This document shows, in pieces, positions 9,700 to 18,124 of a stretch of DNA of 64,000 nucleotides. The stretch comes from Dinoroseobacter sp039192165 (GTDB lineage: Bacteria > Pseudomonadota > Alphaproteobacteria > Rhodobacterales > Rhodobacteraceae): positions 1 to 64,000 of the forward strand of contig JBCCXD010000008.1 of the NCBI GenBank assembly GCA_039192165.1, written 5' to 3'. Position 1 is the stretch's first letter; each line of letters opens with the position of its first letter. The notes under the pieces are model-generated. The model worked only from the letters and a program-made list of their open reading frames with translations. It did no database searches and was not told the DNA's origin. The position numbers and the translations under genes were made by a program.

Positions 9700-10628
9700 T
9701 GGCCTTCGGAAGAGGCAGATCTGCGAATGTCATCCTGCTGGGCAAGAGCCAGATCTTTTGTTATCTGCGCCACTGTCTCCAATTGTTCGTGCAAAGGCGT
9801 TGTCCTACGCCACAGCATGCCGATGCGTCGCGAGGGTTCGGCATCAGAAAATCTGGAAACGGAGACCTTTGCGGATTTGGTCTCCACCTCGATCGCCATT
9901 TCCGGGATCATAGTAACGCCGATACCGCTGCCAACCATCTGAACCAGGGTTGCCAAAGAGCTGCCATCCAACCCGTCCCGCGGCTGGGACGACGGTAAAC
10001 CACAGTATGAGAGAGCCTGATCTCTGAAGCAGTGCCCTTCCTCGAGCAGCAGCAGCCGCATCTTCTGCAACTCATCGCGTGCGGGGGCAGGCGCCTCGGC
10101 GTCCTCTGCAGGCCGTACGAATACAAGGTGCTCGGTGAAGAGCTCGACCGACGTCAGAGCGGGGTTGTTGACGGGAAGAGCCACCAGCGCCGCGTCGAGC
10201 CGACCGTCGACTAGCTCGTTCACAAGGCGTTGGGTCATGCTCTCGCGCACATGCAGATCCACGTCTGGAAAGTTTTCCGTAATCGCGGAGATCAAACGAG
10301 GCAGCAAGTAGGGCGCGACCGTAGGGATGACCCCAAGTCGCAAGCGTCCGGACAACGCGCCTTGCGCAGCGCGGGCCATTTCGCCCAGCTCATCCACTTC
10401 GCGCAGGATGGCGCGAATACGCGGTGCAAGAGAATCTGCAAACGCAGTTGGGGTCACGCCCCGGGATCCGCGTTCAAACAGTGTCACCCCAAGACTTTCC
10501 TCAAGGTCTTTGATCTGAATAGAAAGGGCCGGTTGCGACACAGCACAGGTTTCAGCGGCACGCCCAAAATGGCCCTGTTTTAAAACAGAATCGAAGTAGC
10601 GCAGCTGTTTCAGCGTAAGGTTTATCAT
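9696..10628 (-). CDS. oxyR: Peroxide-sensing LysR regulator OxyR
   Basis: 310 residues. It has an N-terminal LysR winged helix (TLKQLRYFDSVLKQGHFGRA) and a C-terminal sensing domain. GHCFRDQALSYCG places Cys200 and Cys209, matching the redox pair of E. coli OxyR in spacing and surroundings. Peroxide forms the disulfide that switches the protein on. The gene diverges from katG, the typical target, across a 190-base gap that holds a candidate OxyR site. The identification as OxyR rather than another LysR protein rests on both the Cys motif and the neighbour. Confidence 0.95.
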   Translation of the reverse strand: MINLTLKQLRYFDSVLKQGHFGRAAETCAVSQPALSIQIKDLEESLGVTLFERGSRGVTPTAFADSLAPRIRAILREVDELGEMARAAQGALSGRLRLGVIPTVAPYLLPRLISAITENFPDVDLHVRESMTQRLVNELVDGRLDAALVALPVNNPALTSVELFTEHLVFVRPAEDAEAPAPARDELQKMRLLLLEEGHCFRDQALSYCGLPSSQPRDGLDGSSLATLVQMVGSGIGVTMIPEMAIEVETKSAKVSVSRFSDAEPSRRIGMLWRRTTPLHEQLETVAQITKDLALAQQDDIRRSASSEGH

Positions 10629-10673
10629 AGGATTTAGTTATCGATTTGATATCTAATTGCAACTTAAATCGAT
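10627..10673. promoter_or_regulatory. Candidate OxyR operator at the oxyR start
   Basis: Reading rightward from 10627, four tetranucleotides spaced by seven bases are ATAG, TTAT, ATAT and CAAC. Against the OxyR pattern ATAG-N7-CTAT-N7-ATAG-N7-CTAT this is 12 of 16 positions. An inverted repeat, ATCGATTT at 10640-10647 and AAATCGAT at 10666-10673, overlaps it. The site covers the oxyR start codon, which would suit autorepression, and lies about 150 bases before katG. The match is by eye and moderate. Confidence 0.4.
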
Positions 10674-10818
10674 GATGCGACTCGGATATGGTAGTTAAGA
10701 AAGAGGGGAGAAACTGTAGATACATACGGAAAGCGGAGTAGGTCGGCAGTATTGCCAGCCTCGCTTCGCAGGACCTCTTCCAGCGAGATTAGACTCTTAG
10801 CCAGATTGGAGACAGAGC

Positions 10819-13032
10819 ATGGACGGAAACGATGTCGGTAAATGCCCGGTGATGCACGGCGTGGTTCAGAACACGCTATTTGGGGTTCAATCGAACCGAG
10901 ACTGGTGGCCCAACCAACTAAATCTGAAAATTCTTCATCAGAATGCTCCTGCGGCAAATCCTTTGGGTGAAGATTTTGCCTACGCCGAAGCGTTCAATGC
11001 GATCGACTACGACTCGCTGAAGAAGGACCTTGTTGCGCTGATGACCGACAGCCAGGACTGGTGGCCAGCAGACTACGGTCACTATGGCGGTCTCTTCGTG
11101 CGGATGGCGTGGCACAGCGCTGGCACCTACAGAACCGCGGATGGCCGCGGGGGCGCGCGCTCGGGCACCCAACGCTTTGCACCGCTTAACAGCTGGCCGG
11201 ACAATGGCAACCTCGACAAAGCTCGTCGTCTTCTGTGGCCGATCAAGCAAAAATACGGAAACGCGATTTCCTGGGCAGATCTGATGATCCTTGCCGGCAA
11301 TGTTGCGATGGAGTCCATGGGATTCAAAACGTTTGGATTCTCCGGCGGCCGCGAAGACGTTTATGAGCCGGAGGAGGACATCTATTGGGGTGCCGAAAAA
11401 GAATGGCTCGAGACAGCCGGTGGCCCGAACAGCCGATATACGGGCGATCGCGATCTCGAAAACCCGCTGGCCGCTGTACAGATGGGTCTCATTTATGTGA
11501 ATCCCGAAGGCCCCGACGGGAAGCCGGACCCGATGGCGTCGGGTCGCGATATTCGTGAGACCTTCGCCCGCATGGCGATGAACGACTATGAGACGGTTGC
11601 GCTTACTGCAGGTGGCCACACCTTCGGCAAGACTCACGGGGCCGGGGATGCCGGCCTCGTCGGGCCGGAGCCTGAAAGCGCGCCGATCGAAGCCATGGGC
11701 TTTGGCTGGTTGTCAGGACATGCGAGCGGAAAAGGGGCCGACGCAATTACAAGTGGTATAGAAGGCGCCTGGACGCCCAACCCGACCACCTGGGACACCG
11801 GCTATTTCGATGTGCTTTTCGGTTATGAGTGGGAGCTTACCAAAAGCCCTGCAGGGGCGTGGCAGTGGACTCCAAAGGATCTTAAACCTGAAGATCATGC
11901 ACCCGATCCCGCCACCGGCGAACGGAATCGCAAGATCATTATGACCACTGCCGACATGGCGATGCGCACGGATCCGGAATATGAAAAAATATCGCGTCAC
12001 TTCCATGAGAACCCCGAAGAGTTCGCAGACGCATTTGCCCGGGCATGGTTCAAGCTGACCCACCGCGATATGGGCCCAAAGGTGCGTTATGTCGGCCCTG
12101 AGGTTCCCGCCGAGGAGCTGATCTGGCAGGATCCGATTCCGCCCATGGATCACGATCTGGTTGATGCGGCCGATATCGATGCACTGAAAGCAAAGATACT
12201 CGACAGTGACCTGAGCATTTCTGAGCTCGTCTCGGCAGCTTGGGCGTCCGCCTCTACCTTCCGCGGCTCCGATCTTCGTGGAGGAGCCAATGGTGCCCGT
12301 GTCCGCCTTGCGCCGCAAAAGGATTGGGAGGTCAACCAGCCCGATCAGTTGGCGAAGGTGCTCGGTGCGCTCGAAGGCATCCAGGCGGCGTTCAATGGCG
12401 CCCAGTCGGGTGGCAAGAAGGTCTCGCTCGCGGACCTGATTGTCCTTGGGGGTTCCGCCGGGATTGAAGCAGCCGCGAAAGCTGGCGGTTCGGCTATCGA
12501 GGTGCCGTTCACGCCAGGCCGAATGGATGCCGGAGAAGACCAGACTGACGCTGAGAGCTTTGCAATGCTCGAGCCGGCCGCCGACGGTTTCCGCAACTAC
12601 CAGAAACAGGAATACTCGGTTTCAGCCGAAGAACTTCTGGTGGACCGGGCCCAGCTTCTGACGTTGAGCGCACCAGAGATGGCAGTACTGGTGGGTGGTT
12701 TGCGTGTCCTTGGTGCGAACCACGGGGGCAGTCCGCACGGTGTTTTCACCGACCGGGTCGGCGCTCTGACCAACGATTTCTTCGTGAACATCGTGGACAT
12801 GGATACCGACTGGAAGCCAACGGCTGACGAAGGCGTCTACGAAGGCAAGGACCGCGTTTCTGGCGATGTGAAATGGACGGCGACCCGTGCCGACCTGATC
12901 TTTGGGTCGAACTCTCAGCTCCGTGCGCTGTCTGAGGTTTACGCCCAGAACGATGCTGGCGACAGGTTTGTTGCCGACTTTGTCAAAGCTTGGGTCAAGG
13001 TCATGGACGCGGACCGGTTCGAGTTGACTTGA
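10819..13032 (+). CDS. katG: Catalase-peroxidase KatG
   Basis: 737 residues, full length with both haem-peroxidase repeats. VRMAWHSAGTYR supplies the distal Arg95, Trp98 and His99. GLIYVNPEGPDG gives Tyr226 and FARMAMND gives Met252, so the Trp-Tyr-Met crosslink that confers catalase activity is intact. The proximal haem ligand is His267 in GGHTFGKTHG. Spacings Tyr-Met (26) and Met-His (15) equal those of characterised KatG. It destroys hydrogen peroxide in the cytoplasm and is transcribed away from oxyR, its likely activator. A GGAG ribosome site precedes the ATG. Confidence 0.98.
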   Translation: MDGNDVGKCPVMHGVVQNTLFGVQSNRDWWPNQLNLKILHQNAPAANPLGEDFAYAEAFNAIDYDSLKKDLVALMTDSQDWWPADYGHYGGLFVRMAWHSAGTYRTADGRGGARSGTQRFAPLNSWPDNGNLDKARRLLWPIKQKYGNAISWADLMILAGNVAMESMGFKTFGFSGGREDVYEPEEDIYWGAEKEWLETAGGPNSRYTGDRDLENPLAAVQMGLIYVNPEGPDGKPDPMASGRDIRETFARMAMNDYETVALTAGGHTFGKTHGAGDAGLVGPEPESAPIEAMGFGWLSGHASGKGADAITSGIEGAWTPNPTTWDTGYFDVLFGYEWELTKSPAGAWQWTPKDLKPEDHAPDPATGERNRKIIMTTADMAMRTDPEYEKISRHFHENPEEFADAFARAWFKLTHRDMGPKVRYVGPEVPAEELIWQDPIPPMDHDLVDAADIDALKAKILDSDLSISELVSAAWASASTFRGSDLRGGANGARVRLAPQKDWEVNQPDQLAKVLGALEGIQAAFNGAQSGGKKVSLADLIVLGGSAGIEAAAKAGGSAIEVPFTPGRMDAGEDQTDAESFAMLEPAADGFRNYQKQEYSVSAEELLVDRAQLLTLSAPEMAVLVGGLRVLGANHGGSPHGVFTDRVGALTNDFFVNIVDMDTDWKPTADEGVYEGKDRVSGDVKWTATRADLIFGSNSQLRALSEVYAQNDAGDRFVADFVKAWVKVMDADRFELT

Positions 13033-13056
13033 GTCAACAGAAACCGAATGAATAGA

Positions 13057-13084
13057 AGCCGGGCGCACGCTGTGCCCGGCTTTT
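13057..13084 (+). terminator. Rho-independent terminator after katG
   Basis: AGCCGGGC (13057-13064) pairs with GCCCGGCT (13074-13081) across a 9-base loop and is followed by TTTT. It sits 25 bases after the katG stop and reaches the stop of the convergent CoA-transferase gene, so it may serve both directions, though the other strand lacks a good U-run. Confidence 0.85.
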
Positions 13085-14286
13085 CAGATAACCGCTTCGG
13101 CGCGTAAATCTTCGATTTCCTTGTCCGACATCCCGATCTCGCGCAAAAGAGAATTTGTGTTTGCGCCTAGTTGTGCGGGAGGTCCATCAGGAACAGGCCG
13201 GGTGCCGTCAACCATGAGAGGTGCGCCGATAACCGGGAGACGCACCCCGTCCATGTCTATGTCGGTTATCAGGCCACGGCCCGCGATCTGCGGATCTGAA
13301 AGGGCCTCGGGGACGCTCACAACCCGCCCGGCCGGCACCCCGAGCGCGTTGAGTGCTTTCACCCAGTGTTCTGCTCCTTTACGTGTCAGAACGGTTTCCA
13401 GCTCGGTGCGCAGTGCGGTACGATGTTTCTTGCGGTCTTCCCTTGTTTTGTAGTCTGGGTGATCCAGCAGGTCTTCGCGGCCCAGCAGGTGTGCAAGGCT
13501 TTCCCACTGCGTGTCTCGGTTGGCCGCAATATTGATCGGCTGATCCGCTGTGGCAAAGGTGCCTGACGGCGCCGAGGTCGTATTTTCATTACCATGCGCC
13601 GCCGGTGATACTCCACCGATCAGGAAATTGGAGACCACCCATCCCATACTGGACAGCAGTGCCTCCGTCATCGAGACGTCCAGGTAGGTTCCGCGTGGGC
13701 GCGCGTTGAGTGCTGCTGAAACTGCAAAGGCCGCTGTCATGCCTCCGAACGTATCAGCCACGGGGTATCCGACGCGAAAAGGCGCCGAGTCCTGACCGCC
13801 GGTGATTGACATCACTCCCGAGATACCCTGAACGATCTGGTCATAGGCTGGATCGTGTCTGCGTGGACCGTCTTGTCCGAAACCGCTGATGGCGCAGTAA
13901 ATCAGGTGCGGATTTTCCTGTTTTAGAACCTCGTAACCAAGACCGAGTCTGTCCATGACGCCGGGGCGAAAGTTCTCTACCAGCACGTCGGCGCTGCGAA
14001 CCAGACGTCTCAGCAGCGCCTTGCCGTCCGGGTGCTTCATGTCTAGTGTGAGCGATGCTTTACCGGCGTTCTGCGCCAGAAAACTGATCCCCATATTGGC
14101 AGCATTGCGCGTGGGGTCTGCGCCAAGCTGACGGGCCAGATCGCCGGAGCCGGGGCGCTCGACCTTAATGACCTCCGCTCCAAGAAGCGCCAGTTGATAA
14201 CAGCAGTATGGCCCAGCCAGAACGTTGGTCAGATCAAGCACCCGCACCCCGGCGAGGGGCGCGGGCGGTGGTGTTTCAGTCGCCAT
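13084..14286 (-). CDS. CaiB/BaiF-type (class III) CoA-transferase
   Basis: 400 residues from the ATG at 14286, which overlaps the end of tctA by 11 bases; an in-frame ATG at 14310 lies inside tctA and is less likely. The protein starts with the family block LAGVRVLDLTNVLAGPY and has GAEVIKVERPGSGD, ENFRPGVMDRLGLGY and YCAISGFGQDGP. The conserved Asp of PAYDQIVQGISG (about residue 149) is the probable acyl carrier. Class III enzymes move CoA between carboxylic acids. Coupling to tctCBA suggests that it activates the imported carboxylate, for example by moving CoA from succinyl- or acetyl-CoA. The substrate is an inference. Confidence 0.88.
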   Translation of the reverse strand: MATETPPPAPLAGVRVLDLTNVLAGPYCCYQLALLGAEVIKVERPGSGDLARQLGADPTRNAANMGISFLAQNAGKASLTLDMKHPDGKALLRRLVRSADVLVENFRPGVMDRLGLGYEVLKQENPHLIYCAISGFGQDGPRRHDPAYDQIVQGISGVMSITGGQDSAPFRVGYPVADTFGGMTAAFAVSAALNARPRGTYLDVSMTEALLSSMGWVVSNFLIGGVSPAAHGNENTTSAPSGTFATADQPINIAANRDTQWESLAHLLGREDLLDHPDYKTREDRKKHRTALRTELETVLTRKGAEHWVKALNALGVPAGRVVSVPEALSDPQIAGRGLITDIDMDGVRLPVIGAPLMVDGTRPVPDGPPAQLGANTNSLLREIGMSDKEIEDLRAEAVI

Positions 14287-15799
14287 CGGCCACACCGGCG
14301 GCCCGGGCACGGGCGCGCCGTGCGCGGTAGCTGGGCAGCAGGATCAGCAGAACCGCGATGGCAAGCAGGCCGAGCGTCATCGGGCGTTCCCAGATGAAGC
14401 TGATACCGTCATAAAGCTGCATCGCGCGCGAGAAGTTATCCTCGAGCATACCGCCGAGGATAAACCCGATCAGCAGAGGCGCGAGCGGATAATCCGCGAA
14501 GCGCAAGATCGTGGCGCATATGCCGAAGCCCACCAGCAGCAGGAGTTCGGTCGCATTGTTCTGCCCAATATACGCACCCATCAGAGTGAAGAAGAGAATG
14601 AATGGGATCAGATAATTGCGGGGGATCGCAAGGATCTTGGCGATATACGGGATGAGCGGCAGGTTCAGAACGAGCAGGATCAGGTTGCCGATGAACATCG
14701 AAATGATAACAGCCCAAAAAATCTCGGGCGTGTCGATCATCAAACGCGGTCCAGGCGCCACATTCAGAGCAATAAGAGCCCCAAGCAGGATTGCTGTTGT
14801 GCCTGAGCCCGGAATGCCCAGGGTTAGCAGGGGTACAAATGACCCGGTGCAGGCGGCGTTGTTGGCAGTCTCCGGTGCGGCGAGGCCTTTGACCGAGCCT
14901 TTTCCGAACTGCTCCTGCTCTTCTTTCGGAGCAATGTTGCGCTCCACCGCATAGCCGAGGAAGGACGCAATCGTTGCTCCCGCGCCCGGAAGAACGCCGA
15001 TAAAGAAACCCTGTACCGATTGGCGGCCAACCACTGGCGCCATGGATTTCGCCTCCTGTCTGGTAATGCGCAGATCTTTGATCTCTCCGCTGTCGCTTCC
15101 GTCGCCTTGTTGGGAGCGCAGCGGATTCATGACTAGAAACAAAGCCTCGGGCAAAGCAAACATCGCCATAGCCAGCGTAATGAAGCCAAACCCGGACTGC
15201 AGGTCCATCAAGCCCATCGTAAAGCGGGGCATATTGAAGAGCGCACCTTCCCCCACCGTGGCCATGATCAGGCCGAGGATCGTCATCATGAGCGCCTTGG
15301 CCACCTGTCCGGTGCCGGCGAACGCGGCAATGGCGGACAGTCCCACGACCATCAGAGCGAAGTATTCAGCCGAATGGAAAAGCAGCGCAACAGACGATAG
15401 CGCGGGTGCGAAGATCATCAGAAGAACCGCGCCTATAGTGCCGCCCGCAAAGGACGCAATCGCGGCTATGGTCAGAGCTTTGCCGGCCTTGCCCTGGCGC
15501 GCCATGGGATAGCCATCGAAACTTGTGGCGACAGTCCCGGCAACACCTGGCGCATTCAGCAGAATGGACGAGGTCGAGCCCCCAAAGATCGCACCGTAGT
15601 AGACGCCGGCGAGCAGGATCAACGCAGCGGAAGGATCGCCGATCGATATCGCCACGGGGATCATGATTGCAATGATCGACATTGGCCCAAGGCCTGGCAG
15701 CATACCAATGAAAGTGCCGATCAGGCAGCCGCCGATCACCATCAACAGGTTCTGTATGGAAAAGGCCGTTTGCAGGCCGATCAGAATGCCTTCGAGCAT
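14276..15799 (-). CDS. tctA: Tripartite tricarboxylate transporter large membrane subunit TctA
   Basis: 507 residues and about a dozen hydrophobic helices. The ATG at 15799 starts MLEGILIGLQTAFSIQNLLM, the usual TctA opening; the longer frame begins with a non-family extension overlapping tctB. Diagnostic blocks are GTFIGMLPGLGPMSIIAIMI near the N-terminus, YYGAIFGGSTSSILLNAPG, and a repeated GVLPGAGATIASFLGYA in the second half. It forms the channel of the sodium- or proton-driven TTT importer with TctB, fed by TctC. The start lies five bases beyond the tctB stop. Confidence 0.95.
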   Translation of the reverse strand: MLEGILIGLQTAFSIQNLLMVIGGCLIGTFIGMLPGLGPMSIIAIMIPVAISIGDPSAALILLAGVYYGAIFGGSTSSILLNAPGVAGTVATSFDGYPMARQGKAGKALTIAAIASFAGGTIGAVLLMIFAPALSSVALLFHSAEYFALMVVGLSAIAAFAGTGQVAKALMMTILGLIMATVGEGALFNMPRFTMGLMDLQSGFGFITLAMAMFALPEALFLVMNPLRSQQGDGSDSGEIKDLRITRQEAKSMAPVVGRQSVQGFFIGVLPGAGATIASFLGYAVERNIAPKEEQEQFGKGSVKGLAAPETANNAACTGSFVPLLTLGIPGSGTTAILLGALIALNVAPGPRLMIDTPEIFWAVIISMFIGNLILLVLNLPLIPYIAKILAIPRNYLIPFILFFTLMGAYIGQNNATELLLLVGFGICATILRFADYPLAPLLIGFILGGMLEDNFSRAMQLYDGISFIWERPMTLGLLAIAVLLILLPSYRARRARARAAGVADGD

Positions 15800-15803
15800 G
15801 ACC

Positions 15804-16292
15804 TCAGACCCCCATAACTGCGGGCCAGGGGCGCATGAATATTCCAAGCACTTCCTGCACCAGGTACCAGACGAAGCCTGCGGCGGCGGCGGAAACCCCG
15901 ATCATCATCACCCAATTCCGTTCCCCCAGAATTGCTGATCCGAGGACCAAAAAGCCGGTTGTTGATAAGATAAAGCCCGCTGGCCGCAGAAGCAGTGCGT
16001 AGGCCACCATCAGAGCCAGCAATGCGCCGGCTTGACCGATTTTGTAATCGCCGAGGCGGCGGTAATCGATATCGCCCTCTTTCGGCGGTTTCTGAGGGCC
16101 TTCGAGCCCGATGAGGATCACAAAAGCGCAGACCGCACCGATCACCGCGAGAACTTTGGGGAAGGTCGATGGCCAGATCGGATTTCGCCGCATAAAGGGC
16201 GCGAGACTGTCATCCATCGTAAAGAATGCCGTGTAGCCGTAGATCAGGCAAATGCCCAACAAAACCAGCGCGATCCAGCGATCCAGCGCCAT
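15804..16292 (-). CDS. tctB: Tripartite tricarboxylate transporter small membrane subunit TctB
   Basis: 162 residues with four hydrophobic helices (first at about 6-20), the size and layout of TctB proteins. The ATG at 16292 has a GGAGGGG ribosome site nine bases upstream. It partners TctA in the inner membrane. TctB sequences are poorly conserved, so the call leans on size, helices and position between tctC and tctA. Confidence 0.9.
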   Translation of the reverse strand: MALDRWIALVLLGICLIYGYTAFFTMDDSLAPFMRRNPIWPSTFPKVLAVIGAVCAFVILIGLEGPQKPPKEGDIDYRRLGDYKIGQAGALLALMVAYALLLRPAGFILSTTGFLVLGSAILGERNWVMMIGVSAAAAGFVWYLVQEVLGIFMRPWPAVMGV

Positions 16293-16373
16293 AGCGTCCC
16301 CTCCCGTGATCGGATGTGAAATGGGCGGGCGCGATTGTTCCGCGCGCCTCACCCGGTTTTGTGCAAGCAGGTC

Positions 16374-17354
16374 TTAGAGGAAGCCGAGCTTCTTCATGAG
16401 TTCGCCCATGGAGGTTTCCTGAGCCTCGAGGAACTTCAGGAACTCGTCGCCATTGTTGTGAATGTTGACCCATCCGTTGCGGGCACGGACTTCTTCCCAC
16501 TCGGGCGTGTCATACATTTTGCCAATCGCGTCCTGGTACATCGCCAGCTTGTCGTCCGGAAGGCCGGGGGCAGCAAAGAAGCCGCGCCAGTTCACGAACG
16601 TGGTGTCGATACCCTGTTCCATCATGGTCATCGCATCCGGCGCAGCGGGCACACGCTCGTCGGACGTCACGCCAATGATTTTCACTTCGCCGGCATTGGC
16701 CAGATCCACCGCTTCAGAGAAGCCAGTTGAAAGCGCCGCAATTTCGCCTGAGAGCAAGGCCGCCATCGCTTTGCCGCCTGCGTCATAGGGGATGTACTTA
16801 ACGTTAAGTGCGTCTTTGCCTGCCGCTTCCATGACCATGGCTGCCACGAGATGGTCCATGCCGCCCGGAACCGAGCCGCCGCCAATGGCAGTGGCATTCG
16901 GGTCTGCGTCATAGGCCGCCATCAGATCGTCCATGGAGTTGATTGGGCTGTCTTTGCCCACAACGAGGGCCGCATAGTCGCCGATCGTGCCGGCTACGAG
17001 CGTCAGGTCACGGAAATTGTGCGGGAACACACCGGTGAGCGAACGGATCACGATCGGGGTAGAATTTACCATCAACGTGCCGTGGTTGCTTTCAGCATTT
17101 TCGATCAGGTAGCCGATCGCCTTGCCGCCGCCGCCGCCAGACATGTTTTCGTACGAGGCCGAGCCCACGAGGCCTGCGTTGGTCAGCGCCTCGCCAGTGC
17201 CGCGCGCTGTCCCATCCCAGCCGCCACCGGCTCCGCCGGGGATCAGGAAGTGGATGCTGTCGACAACCTGATGGCCGCCTGCATGTGCGCTGCCGGTCAT
17301 GGCCAGAGCTGCCGCCGCGGCGATTACCGCGCGGCGGGTCAAATTAAAATTCAT
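16374..17354 (-). CDS. tctC: Tripartite tricarboxylate transporter binding protein TctC
   Basis: 326 residues. An AGGAGGA site precedes the ATG at 17354. A signal peptide with twin Arg (MNFNLTRRAVIAAAAAL) ends near SAHAGG. The mature protein has the TTT-receptor blocks IHFLIPGGAGGGWDGTARG and YENMSGGGGGKAIGYL near the N-terminus and PGGMDHLVAAMV further on. It binds the carboxylate in the periplasm and hands it to TctAB. The gly-rich version of the first block (GGGWD) resembles TctC-type receptors rather than the Bug family at large, but the ligand cannot be read from this. Confidence 0.93.
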   Translation of the reverse strand: MNFNLTRRAVIAAAAALAMTGSAHAGGHQVVDSIHFLIPGGAGGGWDGTARGTGEALTNAGLVGSASYENMSGGGGGKAIGYLIENAESNHGTLMVNSTPIVIRSLTGVFPHNFRDLTLVAGTIGDYAALVVGKDSPINSMDDLMAAYDADPNATAIGGGSVPGGMDHLVAAMVMEAAGKDALNVKYIPYDAGGKAMAALLSGEIAALSTGFSEAVDLANAGEVKIIGVTSDERVPAAPDAMTMMEQGIDTTFVNWRGFFAAPGLPDDKLAMYQDAIGKMYDTPEWEEVRARNGWVNIHNNGDEFLKFLEAQETSMGELMKKLGFL

Positions 17355-17418
17355 GGTCTGTCCTCCCATTTGACAAAGGCGGTGTGAGCCGCCCATGAAG
17401 GGAGCGTTGCACCCCAAG

Positions 17419-17435
17419 CTGACAATAACCTGACA
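17419..17435. promoter_or_regulatory. Candidate TctD operator: CTGACA direct repeat
   Basis: CTGACA at 17419-17424 is repeated exactly at 17430-17435. The start-to-start distance is 11 bases, one helical turn, as expected for OmpR-family regulators binding as tandem monomers. The pair sits inside a CCAAGC/GCTTGG inverted repeat (17414-17419 and 17437-17442). It lies between the divergent tctC and tctD starts and could control both. Assignment to TctD is inferred from position. Confidence 0.5.
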
Positions 17436-17461
17436 CGCTTGGATACGCGGCAGGGAGGGAT

Positions 17462-18124
17462 ATGCGCTTTCTGTTGATCGAAGACCACGCGTCCTTGGCT
17501 CAGGCTGTCGTCGACCGCTTGAGCCTTGATGGGCATGTCGTGGACCACGCTGCCAGCATGGCGGAAGCCTGGGATTTTATCGCTACGGCGTCATACGATC
17601 TGTTTTTGTTGGATATTATGCTGCCTGACGGAGATGGGCGGGATTTTCTGAGCCGCTGGCGCACAGAGGCTCAGAAGACCCCGGTGATCGTGCTCACGGC
17701 GCGTTCTGAAGTGTCCGACCGCGTGAGCTTGCTCGACCTCGGTGCAGACGACTACATGGTGAAACCCATAGATTTCTCGGAGCTGGAGGCCCGTTGCCGG
17801 GCAGTTATGCGTCGCCGTCAGGGCGAGGCGCGCAATACGCGGGGAATCGGTGATCTTGTCTTCGATCCGTTGGCTGGCACGCTCGGGAAAGACGGGAAGA
17901 CCATCCAGTTGCGACCGCGTGAGCTTCGTCTCTTCGAAACGTTTGCAAACGCACCCGGTCAGATATTCTCAAAAGCGGCCCTGGTGGATCGTCTCTTTTC
18001 TTTTGACGACGATGTTTCTGAGAATGCGATCGAGGTCTATGTCGGCCGTCTGCGCAGGCATCTTGACGCCAGCTCGGTCCGGATCACCACGGTACGCGGG
18101 CTTGGATACAAGCTGGACACGTGA
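17462..18124 (+). CDS. tctD: Response regulator TctD (OmpR family)
   Basis: 220 residues: a receiver domain with Asp51 as phosphoacceptor (LFLLDIMLPDGDG), Thr79 and Lys101 (MVKPIDF), and an OmpR winged helix from about residue 125 to the end (QLRPRELRLFETFAN, VRGLGYKLDT). It is transcribed away from tctCBA, as in the known Salmonella tct locus, and overlaps tctE at TGATG. It probably activates tctCBA in response to the external carboxylate. Confidence 0.92.
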   Translation: MRFLLIEDHASLAQAVVDRLSLDGHVVDHAASMAEAWDFIATASYDLFLLDIMLPDGDGRDFLSRWRTEAQKTPVIVLTARSEVSDRVSLLDLGADDYMVKPIDFSELEARCRAVMRRRQGEARNTRGIGDLVFDPLAGTLGKDGKTIQLRPRELRLFETFANAPGQIFSKAALVDRLFSFDDDVSENAIEVYVGRLRRHLDASSVRITTVRGLGYKLDT

